This document shows, in pieces, positions 11,724 through 22,576 of a stretch of 64,000 nucleotides of DNA. The translations under genes and the position numbers were made by a program. The notes under the pieces were generated by a model that saw only the letters and a program-made list of their open reading frames with translations, was not told the DNA's origin and ran no database searches. The number at the start of each line of letters is the position of its first letter. Position 1 is the first letter of the stretch. The DNA comes from Sacculina carcini (Eukaryota; Arthropoda; Thecostraca; Sacculinidae): the NCBI GenBank assembly GCA_916048095.2, contig OU696586.1, positions 888,168 through 952,167 of the forward strand, written 5' to 3'.

Positions 11724-12734
11724 TCACAAGCGACTCATCCTCATCACCACCACTAAACCACAGGCCAGTGAGAGCCAGCATAGCCGGGACCAAACAGTCA
11801 GCCTATCAGCACTGCTCGAGTACAGAGTGAACGGGTAGAAAAAGTCGGCTGGAAGTCGCAGTTCAACACGCGGCGGCCGCGCAAACTGCGGCATCACCGG
11901 CTTACTCACGTCGACAAAAGTCACCGTAGTTACCAGCATGATACTCCGCCCCTCTTCACGCCAATCATACTGGCTCTTTCTCCCGACTGAGTTGGCCTGG
12001 GAGGACGCCGCTGTGAACCGCACCGACACGCCGAGCAAGACGGCGTTGTGACGGACCGACGAGTACAACACGGTCCAGTGAAGGCGAGTCAGCAGTCCGG
12101 CACACGAGTTCGACGTACTGCTCCCGCCGTCCGTCGACATTTGCGCCGCATCCGGCAGTCGACCTAGCAGAGGCAGCCAAGTGGTGGACGTCCAGTCGCC
12201 GGTGGCCGCCACCATCACCTCGCTCAAGTCGCCGCCATCAGCGTCCGTCACACCTGACATCAAGTGCCGCGTCACGACCTGCTGCCGGCGGCGACAATCT
12301 GACGCCTGATCGTCGTCCGTCAAGCGCAGCCAGCACGCGCTGTACACGTGGTGGCCGAACTTGACGGAGCGTGAGGCGCCGGCCTGACAAGCGCCCGCCT
12401 CATCAACACTGGCAGCCAGTACTGACAGCGGTCTCACTGAGCCAACATTCACCGACGAGTCGCCGTCAGTCTTGCTAGTAGTATTATTGCTACTGCGCGC
12501 TGCCCTCAACAGCGGCAGGCCGACCAGATAGCCGGCCGTTGAGCCGCTGCGACGTGGCCGGTGCGAGGACGACGGCCGACGACTATCAGCACTGACAAAC
12601 TGGACGGCGACAGACAGCGGCGACACGGCAGAACGAGCAGACACGCTGAGAAAGAGAGAGGCGGAGAGCAGCGAGCCACCGCTCACTCTCATCACCAAAT
12701 GATAACTGCTCAACACGTCATCAACCACTGCCAA
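11724..12734 (-). CDS. Tectonic-family protein, 3'-terminal exon (partial)
   Basis: An uninterrupted minus-strand frame of 336 codons with no ATG at its upstream edge (an AG acceptor-like site lies near 12710-12735), so it reads as an exon. Features typical of tectonics (TCTN1-3, ciliary transition-zone proteins of the MKS/B9 complex) are GYLVGLPLL at residues 68-76, the block DEAGACQAG-ASRSVKFGHH at 111-129 followed by Cys134, and a C-terminal segment with VSVRF, TTVTFVDVS and LPADFFYPF at 236-302. A hydrophobic stretch at 315-331 ends the protein. Ser-rich inserts separate the conserved blocks. GC content and CpG use exceed the flanks, as expected for an old host exon. Upstream exons are not firmly identified; 14778-15000 is a candidate. 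The call rests on remembered family motifs, without alignment. Confidence 0.65.
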   Translation of the reverse strand: MAVVDDVLSSYHLVMRVSGGSLLSASLFLSVSARSAVSPLSVAVQFVSADSRRPSSSHRPRRSGSTAGYLVGLPLLRAARSSNNTTSKTDGDSSVNVGSVRPLSVLAASVDEAGACQAGASRSVKFGHHVYSACWLRLTDDDQASDCRRRQQVVTRHLMSGVTDADGGDLSEVMVAATGDWTSTTWLPLLGRLPDAAQMSTDGGSSTSNSCAGLLTRLHWTVLYSSVRHNAVLLGVSVRFTAASSQANSVGRKSQYDWREEGRSIMLVTTVTFVDVSKPVMPQFARPPRVELRLPADFFYPFTLYSSSADRLTVWSRLCWLSLACGLVVVMRMSRL

Positions 12735-12783
12735 TCTCCGTCTCCTGCCAACACTCTCACTCTCATCCTCACCAGCCTGTCAT

Positions 12784-12784
12784 C

Positions 12785-12820
<36 letters not shown>
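12784..12820. repeat. CA microsatellite
   Basis: (CA)n of about 17 units between the tectonic-like exon and a LINE fragment. Confidence 0.85.
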
Positions 12821-12822
<2 letters not shown>

Positions 12823-12840
12823 AATCATATTTATTCTTCC

Positions 12841-13143
12841 ATGAAAATAGTGAAATTTGAAACAATTTGCAAATTCTTCATTATCATGCTCATGTTCAAA
12901 CATGTGAAACTCAACCAAACAAGTCGCATTTTTCTTCATACAAGAAACGAGGATAAGACCATGAGAAGTCAGTATGATGTGCAATGCCCAAAATTCCGAA
13001 CAACGTTATTTAAGCACTGCATATTATGTAATGGCCCTAGAACATGGAACAGTTTGCCGATGGAAATGACACACTTGAAAACAGTCCAAATAACAAAAAC
13101 TTGTTTTAAGAGTAAACTCAAAATATATTGCGATGGATTCTGA
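12841..13143 (+). pseudogene. LINE reverse transcriptase tail (5'-truncated)
   Basis: A 100-codon frame from ATG 12841 carries FFIIMLMFKHVK, then LCNGPRTWNSLPMEM, then CFKSKLKIY before the stop. This order (hydrophobic MLMFK segment, G-P-x-x-W-N-S-L-P, basic FKxKLK end) is the C-terminal signature of several non-LTR retrotransposon ORF2 proteins. Sequence to about 13500 looks like its 3'-UTR and ends in an A/T-rich repeated tail (AAATTATAAATTACAAATTAC) next to a CA run. Catalytic domains are absent. Confidence 0.65.
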
Positions 13144-13228
13144 TTTCACAATTGTAATATTAACCCAACTGCTGTACTGTTTGTGTACTGTTGCTGTGCT
13201 GTACTGTTTGTGCTGTATTATCGCTGTA

Positions 13229-13315
13229 GTGTACGTTTTTTTCGAAGATCGTGTCGATGTACTGTAAGTTTTGTCGAAGATCGTGTCGATGTACTGTAAG
13301 TTTTGTCGAATATTT
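13229..13315. repeat. Short tandem repeat within the LINE 3' region
   Basis: GTCGAAGATCGTGTCGATG with a following TACTGTAAGTTTT is present twice in tandem, with a third partial unit (GTCGAATATTT). The period is about 36 bases. Tandem repeats in 3'-UTRs are common in LINEs. Confidence 0.6.
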
Positions 13316-13499
13316 TTATAATATTGTGATTGTTCTTTGCGTATATATTATTGCAAATATCATGTGTCGTATAACAATGTGATGTTATACATGTTCGTTC
13401 AAGAGCCGCGGCTCAACCAACATTGCCACTGTTTATTGTTTATGTTGTTACTGTGTGTGTGTGTGATTATTCCGTGGCAATAAATTATAAATTACAAAT

Positions 13500-13524
13500 T
13501 ACACACACACACACACACACACAG
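13500..13524. repeat. CA microsatellite at a LINE tail
   Basis: (CA)n follows directly on the A/T-rich end of the LINE remnant. Confidence 0.8.
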
Positions 13525-13660
13525 AGGAAGATATACCGGCAGTGGGCAAAATACTGCGTATTGACTGCGTACTGACACTGCACACCACTCAATTGTACAT
13601 TAAACCAACAACACATCGACTCGATTGAAATACGACGACGCAACAAATACATACTCATAG

Positions 13661-13700
13661 CCCAGGGGTTCTTAACCCGGGGGACTAAGCGGGTGCAAGG
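13661..13700. mobile_element. Left terminus of a hAT-type element
   Basis: CAGGGGTTCTTAACCCGGGG is a typical hAT terminal sequence (compare the inverted end at 8835-8848). No partner right end was found within the window, so the element is either truncated or unrecognised. Confidence 0.4.
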
Positions 13701-14111
13701 AAAATTAATAAAAATAAATGGTTTACCTATACTTCATTTATTTCCTAGAAGAAAAATTAAAAAAACTTGAAGTTGCTGTATGAATATTGAATACAAAGTT
13801 CTAATATCACGACGTCTTTTGTATTTTAAGCTATTTCACATGTTATCAAGAATGTAGGAGATGCGATAACTGAATGCTGATTTGATGCCTGAATGCTAAC
13901 ACTGAAAAAATGGTCACTAGAACCAGTGTCACCAGAACTCCTGCATGAACGCACTGCGGCAAATGATATTGTGTGTCTCACCGTCGTGCATTTGTCGTGG
14001 TTGTTGGCGGACTTTGACGCAGCACACCGCCACACTCTGATGCCAACATATCGGGGCACGGCACCAGTTGAATACTGATAAGAACACTTGATATTGTCCA
14101 CAGACTGGCAG

Positions 14112-14112
<1 letters not shown>

Positions 14113-14143
<31 letters not shown>

Positions 14144-14302
14144 TACATTACATTACATTACATTAAGACATTTATATCGCGCTTTTCACCCGAGGGTCTC
14201 AAAAGCGCTCACACACACACACACACACACATACACACACATTACATTACATTACATTAAGACATTTATATCGCGCTTTTCACCCGAGGGTCTCAAAAGC
14301 GC

Positions 14303-14339
<37 letters not shown>

Positions 14340-14372
14340 ACACACACGCACACACACACACACACACACACA
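14113..14372. repeat. Tandem pair of CATTA dispersed repeats with CA tracts
   Basis: Two near-identical copies (14139-14205 and 14240-14305) of (CATTA)4 plus AGACATTTATATCGCGC and a CCCGAGGGTCTC motif each lie between (CA)n runs (14113-14142, 14209-14238, 14306-14372). The arrangement (CA)n-repeat-(CA)n-repeat-(CA)n points to duplication through the microsatellites. The third, older copy is at 1287. Confidence 0.75.
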
Positions 14373-14777
14373 AACAGATAATAATACACCTTTCTTTTCA
14401 TTCACACGCCTGCCAATCATTTCCCTGACAGCATGGAAGGGATGGAGGCCACAAGGGAAACACAAGGCCCGATAGAAGGACAGGCGTGTTTATCAATGCC
14501 ACTTCGCGTATTTCCGTTTCCAGTGATGTCTTGCTGACATTTGATTTGATGGAACAAGTGAATTTATTGAACTTCTCAACTGGTAAAACAACAAAGCATG
14601 GTTCATGTATGTGTGTATGTGTGGATGCGTGTGCCAAGTGTGTGAAAATAGTCAAAGTGAGTGCCCCGCACTTTGTTTATGAATTCCATGTGGAACATCC
14701 CATCGTAGGATTTATTGTGGGTAAGTATAAGTGGGTAACCCACTTTATAAGTGGATAATTGGGATCTAACATGCAAT

Positions 14778-15000
14778 ATTACCTGAGCGTCTGAAGCCGA
14801 CAGGTTGGCCAGTAGGCAGATGTTGCGGTACATGAGGCTAGCATCGAGCAACGGTGATGGCCGACCCCCCGCCTCATCCACACTGGAGCCCCCGCCAGCC
14901 GGCACCCAACAGCGCGAGATTCGAGATGAACGCAGGAAACGCACCGGTCGCACACTGTCGCACGTGCTCGATGACAAGAAACCTGACCATGGCACGACTG
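14778..15000 (-). CDS. Possible upstream exon, same strand as the tectonic-like gene
   Basis: The minus strand has an open, GC-rich frame ending in RPSPLLDASLMYRNICLLAN and LSASDAQ, followed directly by a GTAATA donor-like site (complement of about 14777-14783). Composition and splice site suit an exon, and its position about 2 kb upstream of the tectonic-like exon is compatible with the same gene. I do not recognise its sequence as a specific tectonic region, and the upstream acceptor is not clear. Confidence 0.3.
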
Positions 15001-15089
15001 ACACACACAAACACGCGCGCCAGCCCATACCAAGCGATCATCATGGGAAGTGACTTATAAACTACAATCCACTCATCTAGATGGAAAAA

Positions 15090-15440
15090 CATAGAGCCAA
15101 TCTAAAAGATTAGGGATGACGTAGAAGTTCAAGACGACTACATCCACGTCATCCAGAGACGGGAGCACACAGCACAGGACTGAGGTGTCGAAAGCATGCC
15201 TGCCCAGCTCACAAAGAACCTGTATTATGAAACTCGGCCGAATGAACTGAAAGCTGTCCTGATCGTCAACCACGACTCCATTGTCAGATTGAAAGAAAGC
15301 ATCGTAGAACACGGTGACAATTCACTGTCGTACACTTCTTGTGCAATCCTTGCTGTGAAGTTGTCCAGTTTTCATTCGTGTTATTAGTATTTACTCGACG
15401 GGCTAGCTCTGTTTAACATGATGCTGTGTTTTTTGGCATT
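15090..15440. other. Unassigned sequence with open frames on both strands
   Basis: Plus-strand 15196-15387 (63 codons from ATG) and minus-strand 15073-15312 overlap and both look non-repetitive. Neither matches a family I know. One may be an exon or a retroelement fragment. This is the last unique sequence before the tandem array. Confidence 0.25.
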
Positions 15441-15641
15441 TTGGAACTTAACATGATCCTGTGCAAAACAGCTAGGTGAATGATTGAAGAAGACGCAACT
15501 GAAAATTTAGCTGTGAAAATTCTGGCTGCAAGTCTCGTGACTCTTTCTGGAGATCACTACCAGTGCGTGTTGGCTCGCTACCAGCCTTGCACGACTCAGT
15601 CGATCGTGTTGGCAGAGAGGAGAAAGACGTGTCGGTCCAAG

Positions 15642-15672
15642 ATGTGTAGTAATCTTATTTGCCTGGCAATTT
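15642..15672 (+). CDS. Signal-peptide first-exon cassette 1 (MCSN type)
   Basis: ATG followed by codons for CSNLICLAI and a GTAAGT donor. An extra T before the donor shifts the exon phase by one relative to most copies. Confidence 0.35.
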
Positions 15673-15929
15673 GTAAGTGCTACAAAATTGTTCAATTAAC
15701 TTGTGTTCAACAAGCCTGTTTTAGTGGTAGAGACCGCAATATCATGCTAGCCACATAAAAATATTTTCATACAAAATAACCATTTCCCAATAAAAATCTA
15801 ACGAACAATTTGACAAAATAAAATACTTCCAAATTGCAGGATCTATGGTATTTAGAGTATGTAATTATAAGTAGTAAGATGAGTAGAAAGCATGTAAGAT
15901 ATATACAGAGTATGTAAATTTTTCCACAG

Positions 15930-16012
15930 AGCATTGCAATGGTGGTGGTCTGCATAATAGGCCTGGTAACCACAGGCAGATCATATTACTTCATGGGTGA
16001 AGGCGAGCTGAT
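15930..16012 (+). CDS. Candidate exon 2, MVVVC version, broken donor
   Basis: TTTTCCACAG acceptor, then codons for SIAMVVVCIIGLVTTGRSYY and FMGEGELMTK to a stop. In the 18954 copy the equivalent position is a GTGAGT donor; here it reads GCGAGC, so splicing would fail. Combined with cassette 1 the phase is wrong by one base. Confidence 0.3.
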
Positions 16013-16206
16013 GACAAAAGTGTAACTGTAAGCGGTACTGTAACTGTAACTATTCCGCCTGACACGAAGATCAATCCACATTCAGATATATTGTTTTAAA
16101 AGTAGAGAGTGTTTGTCTTTGGATAGCTTCCTCCAGGGGAACCGACGTAACGAGGTGAATGAATGATTGAAGAAGACGCAACTGGAAATTTAGCTGTGAA
16201 ATTCCT

Positions 16207-16770
16207 GACCTGGACGTGGAAAAAACTAAACACCAGCCACCACCGTCACTGCCGCTCATGCACTAGTCGAAGCGGTCTAGAGACACCGGTATATCGCGGC
16301 CGCAGGCAAAAAGTGCATCACTGCCCCACGCGCGCCCACAAGACACACCAATCAAGAGGACACGTAGGAGGTGGTGGGATCCTGTGTCTCTCTGAGACAG
16401 ACAGCGGGATTAAGTACATCCTAAATGTTACTGATCTATATTCAAAATGGGTTCACACGTTCACCCTACAGGCCAAATCTACAGACCGGGTTTGCGACAA
16501 TGCTAGATCTTTTCGAACCTTCAAAGAAAATCATCAGATCAGATCATGCTAGGGAGTTTTGCAATCAGGTTAATGAAGCACTGTTTTCAGGTGTTCCAGG
16601 TGAAGCATGCTGTGACACACGCCTACCATTCTCAGACCAATAGACAGGTTGAGAGGACCAATGGCACACCGAACGACAAACACCACCAACATATCGGAAG
16701 AGGAATCAACAAAACTGCTCCCGTTCTATCCCTCATGTTCGGCAGACTACCTCGCTTAATGACGATATGA
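16207..16770 (+). pseudogene. Integrase fragment, copy 1 (5'-truncated)
   Basis: Begins at GACCTGGACGTGG and retains the core with TDLYSKW, IRSDHAREFCNQVN and QVERTN in shifted frames. It is joined upstream to an exon-2-type module instead of the usual unit start. Confidence 0.75.
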
Positions 16771-17159
16771 CGGTACAATAATGCAATTAAAATCATTTAT
16801 GCTCCTAATTATACTGAAAAAACAAAATCAAGTGCAAATCATGGACTTTTCAAACTGATTAATCGCTGGTTATTTTCGGATCGTTTTGTTTATGCACCTG
16901 TGGACACAGAATCGTAGGAATCATGGGAAAAGCTTGTGCCGCCTTGGTTTTGAGCATTGCTTTTGGGAAAAAATGAACAACCTTAGTCCGCAGGTGAATG
17001 ATTGAAGAAGACGCAACTGAAAATTTAGCTGTGAAAATTCTGGCTGCAAGTCTCGTGACTCTTTCTGGAGATCACTACCAGTGCGTGTTGGCTCGCTACC
17101 AGCCTTGCACGACTCAGTCTATCGTGTTGGCAGAGAGGAGAAAGACGTGTCGGTCCAAG

Positions 17160-17189
17160 ATGTGCAGTAATCTGATTTGCCTGGCAATT
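17160..17189 (+). CDS. Signal-peptide first-exon cassette 2 (MCSN type)
   Basis: Ten codons, MCSNLICLAI, ending directly at GTAAGT. Leader version with GCAGAGAGGAGAAAGACGTG. Confidence 0.35.
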
Positions 17190-17442
17190 GTAAGTGCTAC
17201 AAAATTGTTCAATTAACTTGTGTTCAACAAGCCTGTGTTAGTGGTAGAGACCGCAATATCATGCTAGTCACATAAAAATATTTTCATGCAAAATAACCAT
17301 TTTCCAATAAAAACCTAACGAACAATTTGACAAAATAAAATACTTCCAAATTGCAGGATCTATGGTATTTAGAGTATGTAATTATAAGTAGTAAGATAAG
17401 TAGCAAGCAAGTCTGTCTTAGCAATAGAAGTCGCCAAGCCAT

Positions 17443-18277
17443 GTGAAAAACATGATAAATATTTCCATCCTAAGTGACGTTTTTCGGACTGTTTGTTGCT
17501 GCCGGACGAAGCTGTCCGAGTCGGTGTGGCGTTGCGACTTGGTGCCGCAGTGCAGAAGACGCACAAATATGCCACAACCGACGGGTGGGGTCACCATAGC
17601 CTCTCATGATGTCGCTATACCGGCCGCCTGCCACTTCACACAACGCTGCACGACATCATTCACTGCAGTTTGGCTTCGGCAGGAATCGCAACGGTGCTGG
17701 AGCCACGAGACCTGGACGTGTAGAAAACTAAACACCAGCCACCACCGTCACTGCCGCTCATGCACTAGTCGAAGCGGTCTAGAGACACAGGTTAATCGCT
17801 GCCGCAGGCAAAAAGTACATCACTGCCCCACGCGCGCCCACAAGACACACCAATCAAGAGGACACGTAGGAGGTGGTGGAATCTTGTGGGACCTCTCCCT
17901 GAGACAGACAGGGGGAGCAAGTACATCCTAAATGACATTGATCTATATTCAAAATGGGTTCACACGTTCACCCTACAGGCCAAATCTACAGACCAGGTTT
18001 TCGACAATGCTAGATCTTTTCGAACCTTCAAAGAAAATCATCAGATCAGATCATGCTAGGGAGTTTTGCAATCAGGTTAATGAAGCACTGTTTTCAGGTG
18101 TTCCAGGTGAAGCATGCTGTGACACACGCCTACCATTCTCAGACCAATAGACAGGTTGAGAGGACCAATGGCACACCGAACGGCAAACACCACCAACATA
18201 TCGGAAGAGGAATCAACAAAACTGCTCCCGTTCTATCCCTCATGTTCGGCAGACTACCTCGCTTAATGACGATATGA
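17443..18277 (+). pseudogene. Integrase fragment, copy 2 (representative full copy)
   Basis: DDE integrase of gypsy LTR-retrotransposon or Ginger DNA-transposon type, which would join element ends to target DNA. A possible zinc-binding region (HHRHCRSC) precedes the catalytic core. The core is split over frames: VGPLPET-like start, TDLYSKWVHTF (first catalytic Asp), IIRSDHAREFCNQVN (second Asp), then TNRQVERTN and a SLMFGRLPR tail. A +1 shift lies near GGGGIL, another between FRTF and PKKIIRSD, another after EALF, and a stop interrupts the QTN-QVERTN region. The segment between VERTN and LMFGR is shortened by an internal deletion. These lesions recur in the other copies, so the copy was dead before it was amplified. 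Confidence 0.8.
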
Positions 18278-18666
18278 CGGTACAATAATGCAATTGAAAT
18301 CATTTATGCTCATAATTATACTGAAAAAACAAAATCAAATGCAAATCATGGACTTTTCAAACTGATTTATCGCTGGTTATTTTCGGATCGTTTTGTTTGT
18401 GCACCTGTGGACACAGAATCGTAGGAATCATGGGAAAAGCTTGTGCCGCCTTGGTTTTGAGCATTGCTTTTGGGAAAAAATGAACAACCTTAGTCCGCAG
18501 GTGAATGATTGAAGAAGACGCAACTGGAAATTTAGCTGTGAAATTCCTGGCTGCAAGTCTCGTGACTCTTTGTTGAGATCACTACCAGTGCGTGTTGGCT
18601 CGCTACCAGCCTTGCACGACTCAGTCGATCGTGTTGGCAGAGAGGAGAAAGACGTGTCGGTCCAAC

Positions 18667-18696
18667 ATGTGTTCAAATCTTATTTGCCTGGCAATT
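18667..18696 (+). CDS. Signal-peptide exon 1, best candidate gene copy
   Basis: ATG plus nine codons (MCSNLICLAI) ending at a consensus GTAAGT donor in phase 0. A TCAGTC motif resembling an arthropod initiator lies 46 bases upstream (18621-18626), with no TATA box. It is followed by a 257-base intron (18697-18953, ending TTATTTCCACAG) and the exon at 18954-19026. This is the only unit in which exon 1, acceptor, exon 2 and the second donor are all intact and in phase, and which has no integrase fragment before the next unit. No transcript evidence exists. Confidence 0.45.
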
Positions 18697-18953
18697 GTAA
18701 GTGCTACAAAATTGTTCAATTAACTTGTGTTCAACAAGCCTGTTTTAGTGGTAGAGACCGCAATATCATGCTAGTCACATAAAAATATTTTCATGCAAAA
18801 TAACAATTTTCCAATAAAAACCTAACGAACAATTTGACAAAATAAAATACTTCCAAATTGCAGGATCTATGGTATTTAGAGTATGTAATTATAAGTAGTC
18901 AGATAAGTAGCAAGCATGTAAGATATATACAGAGTATGTAATTATTTCCACAG

Positions 18954-19026
18954 AACATTGCAATGGCGTTGGTCTCCTTAATAGGCCTGGTAACCACAGC
19001 CGTATCGGCTTACGTCATGGTTGAAG
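18954..19026 (+). CDS. Signal-peptide exon 2, best candidate gene copy
   Basis: Starts after TTTCCACAG and ends at a GTGAGT donor. In phase with the 18667 exon it adds NIAMALVSLIGLVTTAVSA then YVMVE and one base of the next codon. Together the two exons give a basic-poor start, a hydrophobic core of about 18 residues and a V-S-A cleavage site, the standard shape of a secretory signal peptide. The mature region would lie in later exons, which I cannot identify: simple joins to nearby acceptors reach stops quickly (one possible join at 19161 adds about a dozen codons). Confidence 0.45.
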
Positions 19027-19584
19027 GTGAGTTGCTGACAAAAGTGTTACTGTAAGCGGTACTGTAACTGTAACTGTATCTGTAAATACATTGATAGAGC
19101 CAGGTTAAACTTGAATGATTGAAGAGCACGCAACCGGAAAGTTCGCTGTGAAATTTTAAGACGGTTATGCAGAAAAACAACTGCACAGAAATAGAGCTCA
19201 GTTCAACTAGTGCTAGTGTTAATTTACAATAATACAATTGAAATAATGTATGCTGTGAATGATACTGAAAAAACATAAATGCGCGAATCGCCAGTTATTT
19301 TCGGATCGTTTTGTTTATGCACCTGTGGACACAGAATCGTAGGAATCATGGGAAAAGCTTGTGCCGCCTTGGTTTTGAGCATTGCTTTTGGGAAAAAATG
19401 AACAACCTTAGTCCGCAGGTGAATGATTGAAGAAGACGCAACTGAAAATTTAGCTGTGAAATTCCTGGCTGCAAGTCTCGTGACTCTTTGTTGAGATCAC
19501 TACCAGTGCGTGTTGGCTCGCTACCAGCCTTGCACGACTCAGTCGATCGTGTTGGCAGACAGAAGACAGAGGTGCCTGTCCAAC

Positions 19585-19614
19585 ATGTGCAGTAATCTTA
19601 TTTGCCTGGCAATT
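19585..19614 (+). CDS. Signal-peptide first-exon cassette 4 (MCSN type)
   Basis: Same ten codons as cassette 2, but with a different leader (GCAGACAGAAGACAGAGGTG) just before CCTGTCCAACATG. Confidence 0.35.
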
Positions 19615-19867
19615 GTAAGTGCTACAAAATTGTTCAATTAACTTGTGTTCAACAAGCCTGTTTTAGTGGTAGAGACCGCAATATCATGCTAGTCACATAA
19701 AAATATTTTCATGCAAAATAACCATTTTCCAATAAAAACCTAACGAACAATTTTACAAAATAAAATACTTCCAAATTGCAAGATCTATGGTATTTAGAGT
19801 ATGTAATTATAAGTAGTAAGATAAGTAGCAAGCAAGTCTGTCTTAGCAATAGAAGTCGCCAAACCAT

Positions 19868-20702
19868 GTGAAAAACATGATAAATATTTCCATCCTAAGT
19901 GACGTTTTTCGGACTGTTTGTTGCTGCCGGACGAAGCTGTCCGAGTCGGTGTGGCGTTGCGACTTGGTGCCGCAGTGCAGGAGACGCACAAATATGCCAC
20001 AACCGACGGGTGGGGTCACCATAGCCTCTCATGATGTCGCTATACCGGCCGCCTGCCACTTCACACAACGCTGCACGACATCATTCACTGCAGTTTGGCT
20101 TCGACAGGAATCGCAACGGTGCTGGAGCCACGAGACCTGGACGTGTAAAAAACTAAACACCAGCCACCACCGTCACTGCCGCTCATGTACTAGTCGAAGC
20201 GGTCTAGAGACACAGGTTAATCGCTGCCGCAGGCAAAAAGTGCATCACTGCCCCACGCGCGCCCACAAGACACACCAATCGAGAGGACATGTAGGAGGTG
20301 GTGGAATCTTGTGGGACCTCTCCCTGAGACAGACAGGGGGAGCAAGTACATCCTAAATGTCACTGATCTATATTCAAAATGGGTTCACACGTTCACCCTA
20401 CAGGCCAAATCTACAGACCGGGTTTGCGACAATGCTAGATCTTTTCGAACCTTCAAAGAAAATCATCAGATCAGATCATGCTAGGGAGTTTTGCAATCAG
20501 GTTAATGAAGCACTGTTTTCAGGTGTTCCAGGTGAAGCATGCTGTGACACACGCCTACCATTCGCAGACCAATAGACAGGTTGAGAGGACCAATGGCACA
20601 CCGAACGACAAACACCACCAACATATCGGAAGAGGAATCAACAAAACTGCTCCCGTTCTATCCCTCATGTTCGGCAGGCTACCTCGCTCAATGACGGTAT
20701 GA
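19868..20702 (+). pseudogene. Integrase fragment, copy 3
   Basis: Full-length unit type, over 95 per cent alike to copy 2 by eye, with the same frame breaks. Confidence 0.8.
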
Positions 20703-21075
20703 CGGTACAATAATGCAATTGAAATCATTTATGCTCATAATTATACTGAAAAAACAAAATCAAGTGCAAATCGTGGATTTTTCAAACTGATTTATCGCTA
20801 GTTATTTTCGGATCGTTTTGTTTATGCACCTCTGGACACAGAATCGTAGGAATCATGGGAAAAGCTTGTGCCGCCTTGGTTTTGAGCATTGCTTTTGGGA
20901 AAAAATGAACAACCTTAGTCCGCAGGTGAATGATTGAAGAAGACGCAACTGAAAATTTAGCTGTGAAATTCCTGGCTGCAAGTCTCGTGACTCTTTGTTG
21001 AGATCACTACCAGTGCGTGTTGGCTCGCTACCAGCCTTGCACGACTCAGTCGATCGTGTTGAGTCGAGTTGAAAC

Positions 21076-21105
21076 ATGGGTGCTCGCATCATTTGTCTTC
21101 TCATC
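21076..21105 (+). CDS. Signal-peptide first-exon cassette 5 (MGAR type)
   Basis: A different cassette: leader GAGTCGAGTTGAAAC, then codons for MGARIICLLI, then GTAAGT. The sequences left of GATCGTGTTG and right of the donor are the same as in MCSN units, so only about 50 bases are exchanged. Confidence 0.4.
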
Positions 21106-21362
21106 GTAAGTGCTACAAAATTGTTCAATTAACTTGTGTTCAACAAGGCTGTTTTAGTGGTAGAGACCGCAATATCATGCTAGTCACATAAAAATATTTT
21201 CATGCAAAATAACAATTTTCCAATAAAAATCTAACGAACAATTTTACAAAATAAAATACTTCCAAATTGCAAGATCTATGGTATTTAGAGTATGTAATTA
21301 TAAGTAGTAAGATGAGTAGAAAGCATGTAAGATATATACAGAGTATGTAAATTTTTCCACAG

Positions 21363-21445
21363 AGCATTGCAATGGTGGTGGTCTGCATAATAGGCCTGGT
21401 AACCACAGGCAGATCATATTACTTCATGGGTGAAGGCGAGCTGAT
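21363..21445 (+). CDS. Candidate exon 2, MVVVC version, broken donor
   Basis: Identical by eye to 15930-16012 and in phase with cassette 5. It would read MGARIICLLI joined to SIAMVVVCIIGLVTTGRSYY and a short tail to a stop, a possible 40-residue secreted or membrane peptide if the lost donor is simply read through. Confidence 0.35.
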
Positions 21446-21639
21446 GACAAAAGTGTAACTGTAAGCGGTACTGTAACTGTAACTATTCCGCCTGACACGA
21501 AGATCAATCCACATTCAGATATATTGTTTTAAAAGTAGAGAGTGTTTGTCTTTGGATAGCTTCCTCCAGGGGAACCGACGTAACGAGGTGAATGAATGAT
21601 TGAAGAAGACGCAACTGGAAATTTAGCTGTGAAATTCCT

Positions 21640-22203
21640 GACCTGGACGTGGAAAAAACTAAACACCAGCCACCACCGTCACTGCCGCTCATGCACTAGT
21701 CGAAGCGGTCTAGAGACACCGGTATATCGCGGCCGCAGGCAAAAAGTGCATCACTGCCCCACGCGCGCCCACAAGACACACCAATCAAGAGGACACGTAG
21801 GAGGTGGTGGAATCTTGTGTCTCTCTGAGACAGACAGCGGGATTAAGTACATCCTAAATGTTACTGATCTATATTCAAAATGGGTTCACACGTTCACCCT
21901 ACAGGCCAAATCTACAGACCAGGTTTTCGACAATGCTAGATCTTTTCGAACCTTCAAAGAAAATCATCAGATCAGATCATGCTAGGGAGTTTTGCAATCA
22001 GGTTAATGAAGCACTGTTTTCAGGTGTTCCAGGTGAAGCATGCTGTGACACACGCCTACCATTCTCAGACCAATAGACAGGTTGAGAGGACCAATGGCAC
22101 ACCGAACGGCAAACATCACCAACATATCGGAAGAGGAATCAACAAAACTGCTCCCGTTCTATCCCTCATGTTCGGCAGACTACTTCGCTCAATGACGGTA
22201 TGA
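21640..22203 (+). pseudogene. Integrase fragment, copy 4 (5'-truncated)
   Basis: Same truncated start as copy 1 and again downstream of an MVVVC exon-2 module, so the two units derive from one recombinant ancestor. Confidence 0.75.
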
Positions 22204-22576
22204 GGGTACAATAATGCAATTGAAATCATTTATGCTCATAATTATACTGAAAAAACAAAATCAAATGCAAATCATGGACTTTTCAAACTGATTTATCGCT
22301 AGTTATTTTCGGATCGTTTTGTTTATGCACCTGTGGACACAGAATCGTAGGAATCATGGGAAAAGCTTGTGCCGCCTTGGTTTTGAGCATTGCTTTTGGG
22401 AAAAAATGAACAACCTTAGTCCGCAGGTGAATGATTGAAGAAAACGCAACTGGAAATTTAGCTGTGAAATTCCTGGCTGCAAGTCTCGTGACTCTTTGTT
22501 GAGATCACTACCAGTGCGTGTTGGCTCGCTACCAGCCTTGCACGACTCAGTCGATCGTGTTGAGTCGAGTTGAAAC

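Noticed and set aside
17443-18277. Active retrotransposon integrase
   Set aside because: Frame shifts, a stop and an internal deletion in all copies; no gag, protease, reverse transcriptase or paired LTRs nearby.
20853-21128. Minus-strand 91-codon frames starting MNNFVAL, repeated in several units
   Set aside because: They are the antisense of the leader and cassette region, and their starts lie in intron-like sequence; plus-strand ATG plus donor explains the region better.
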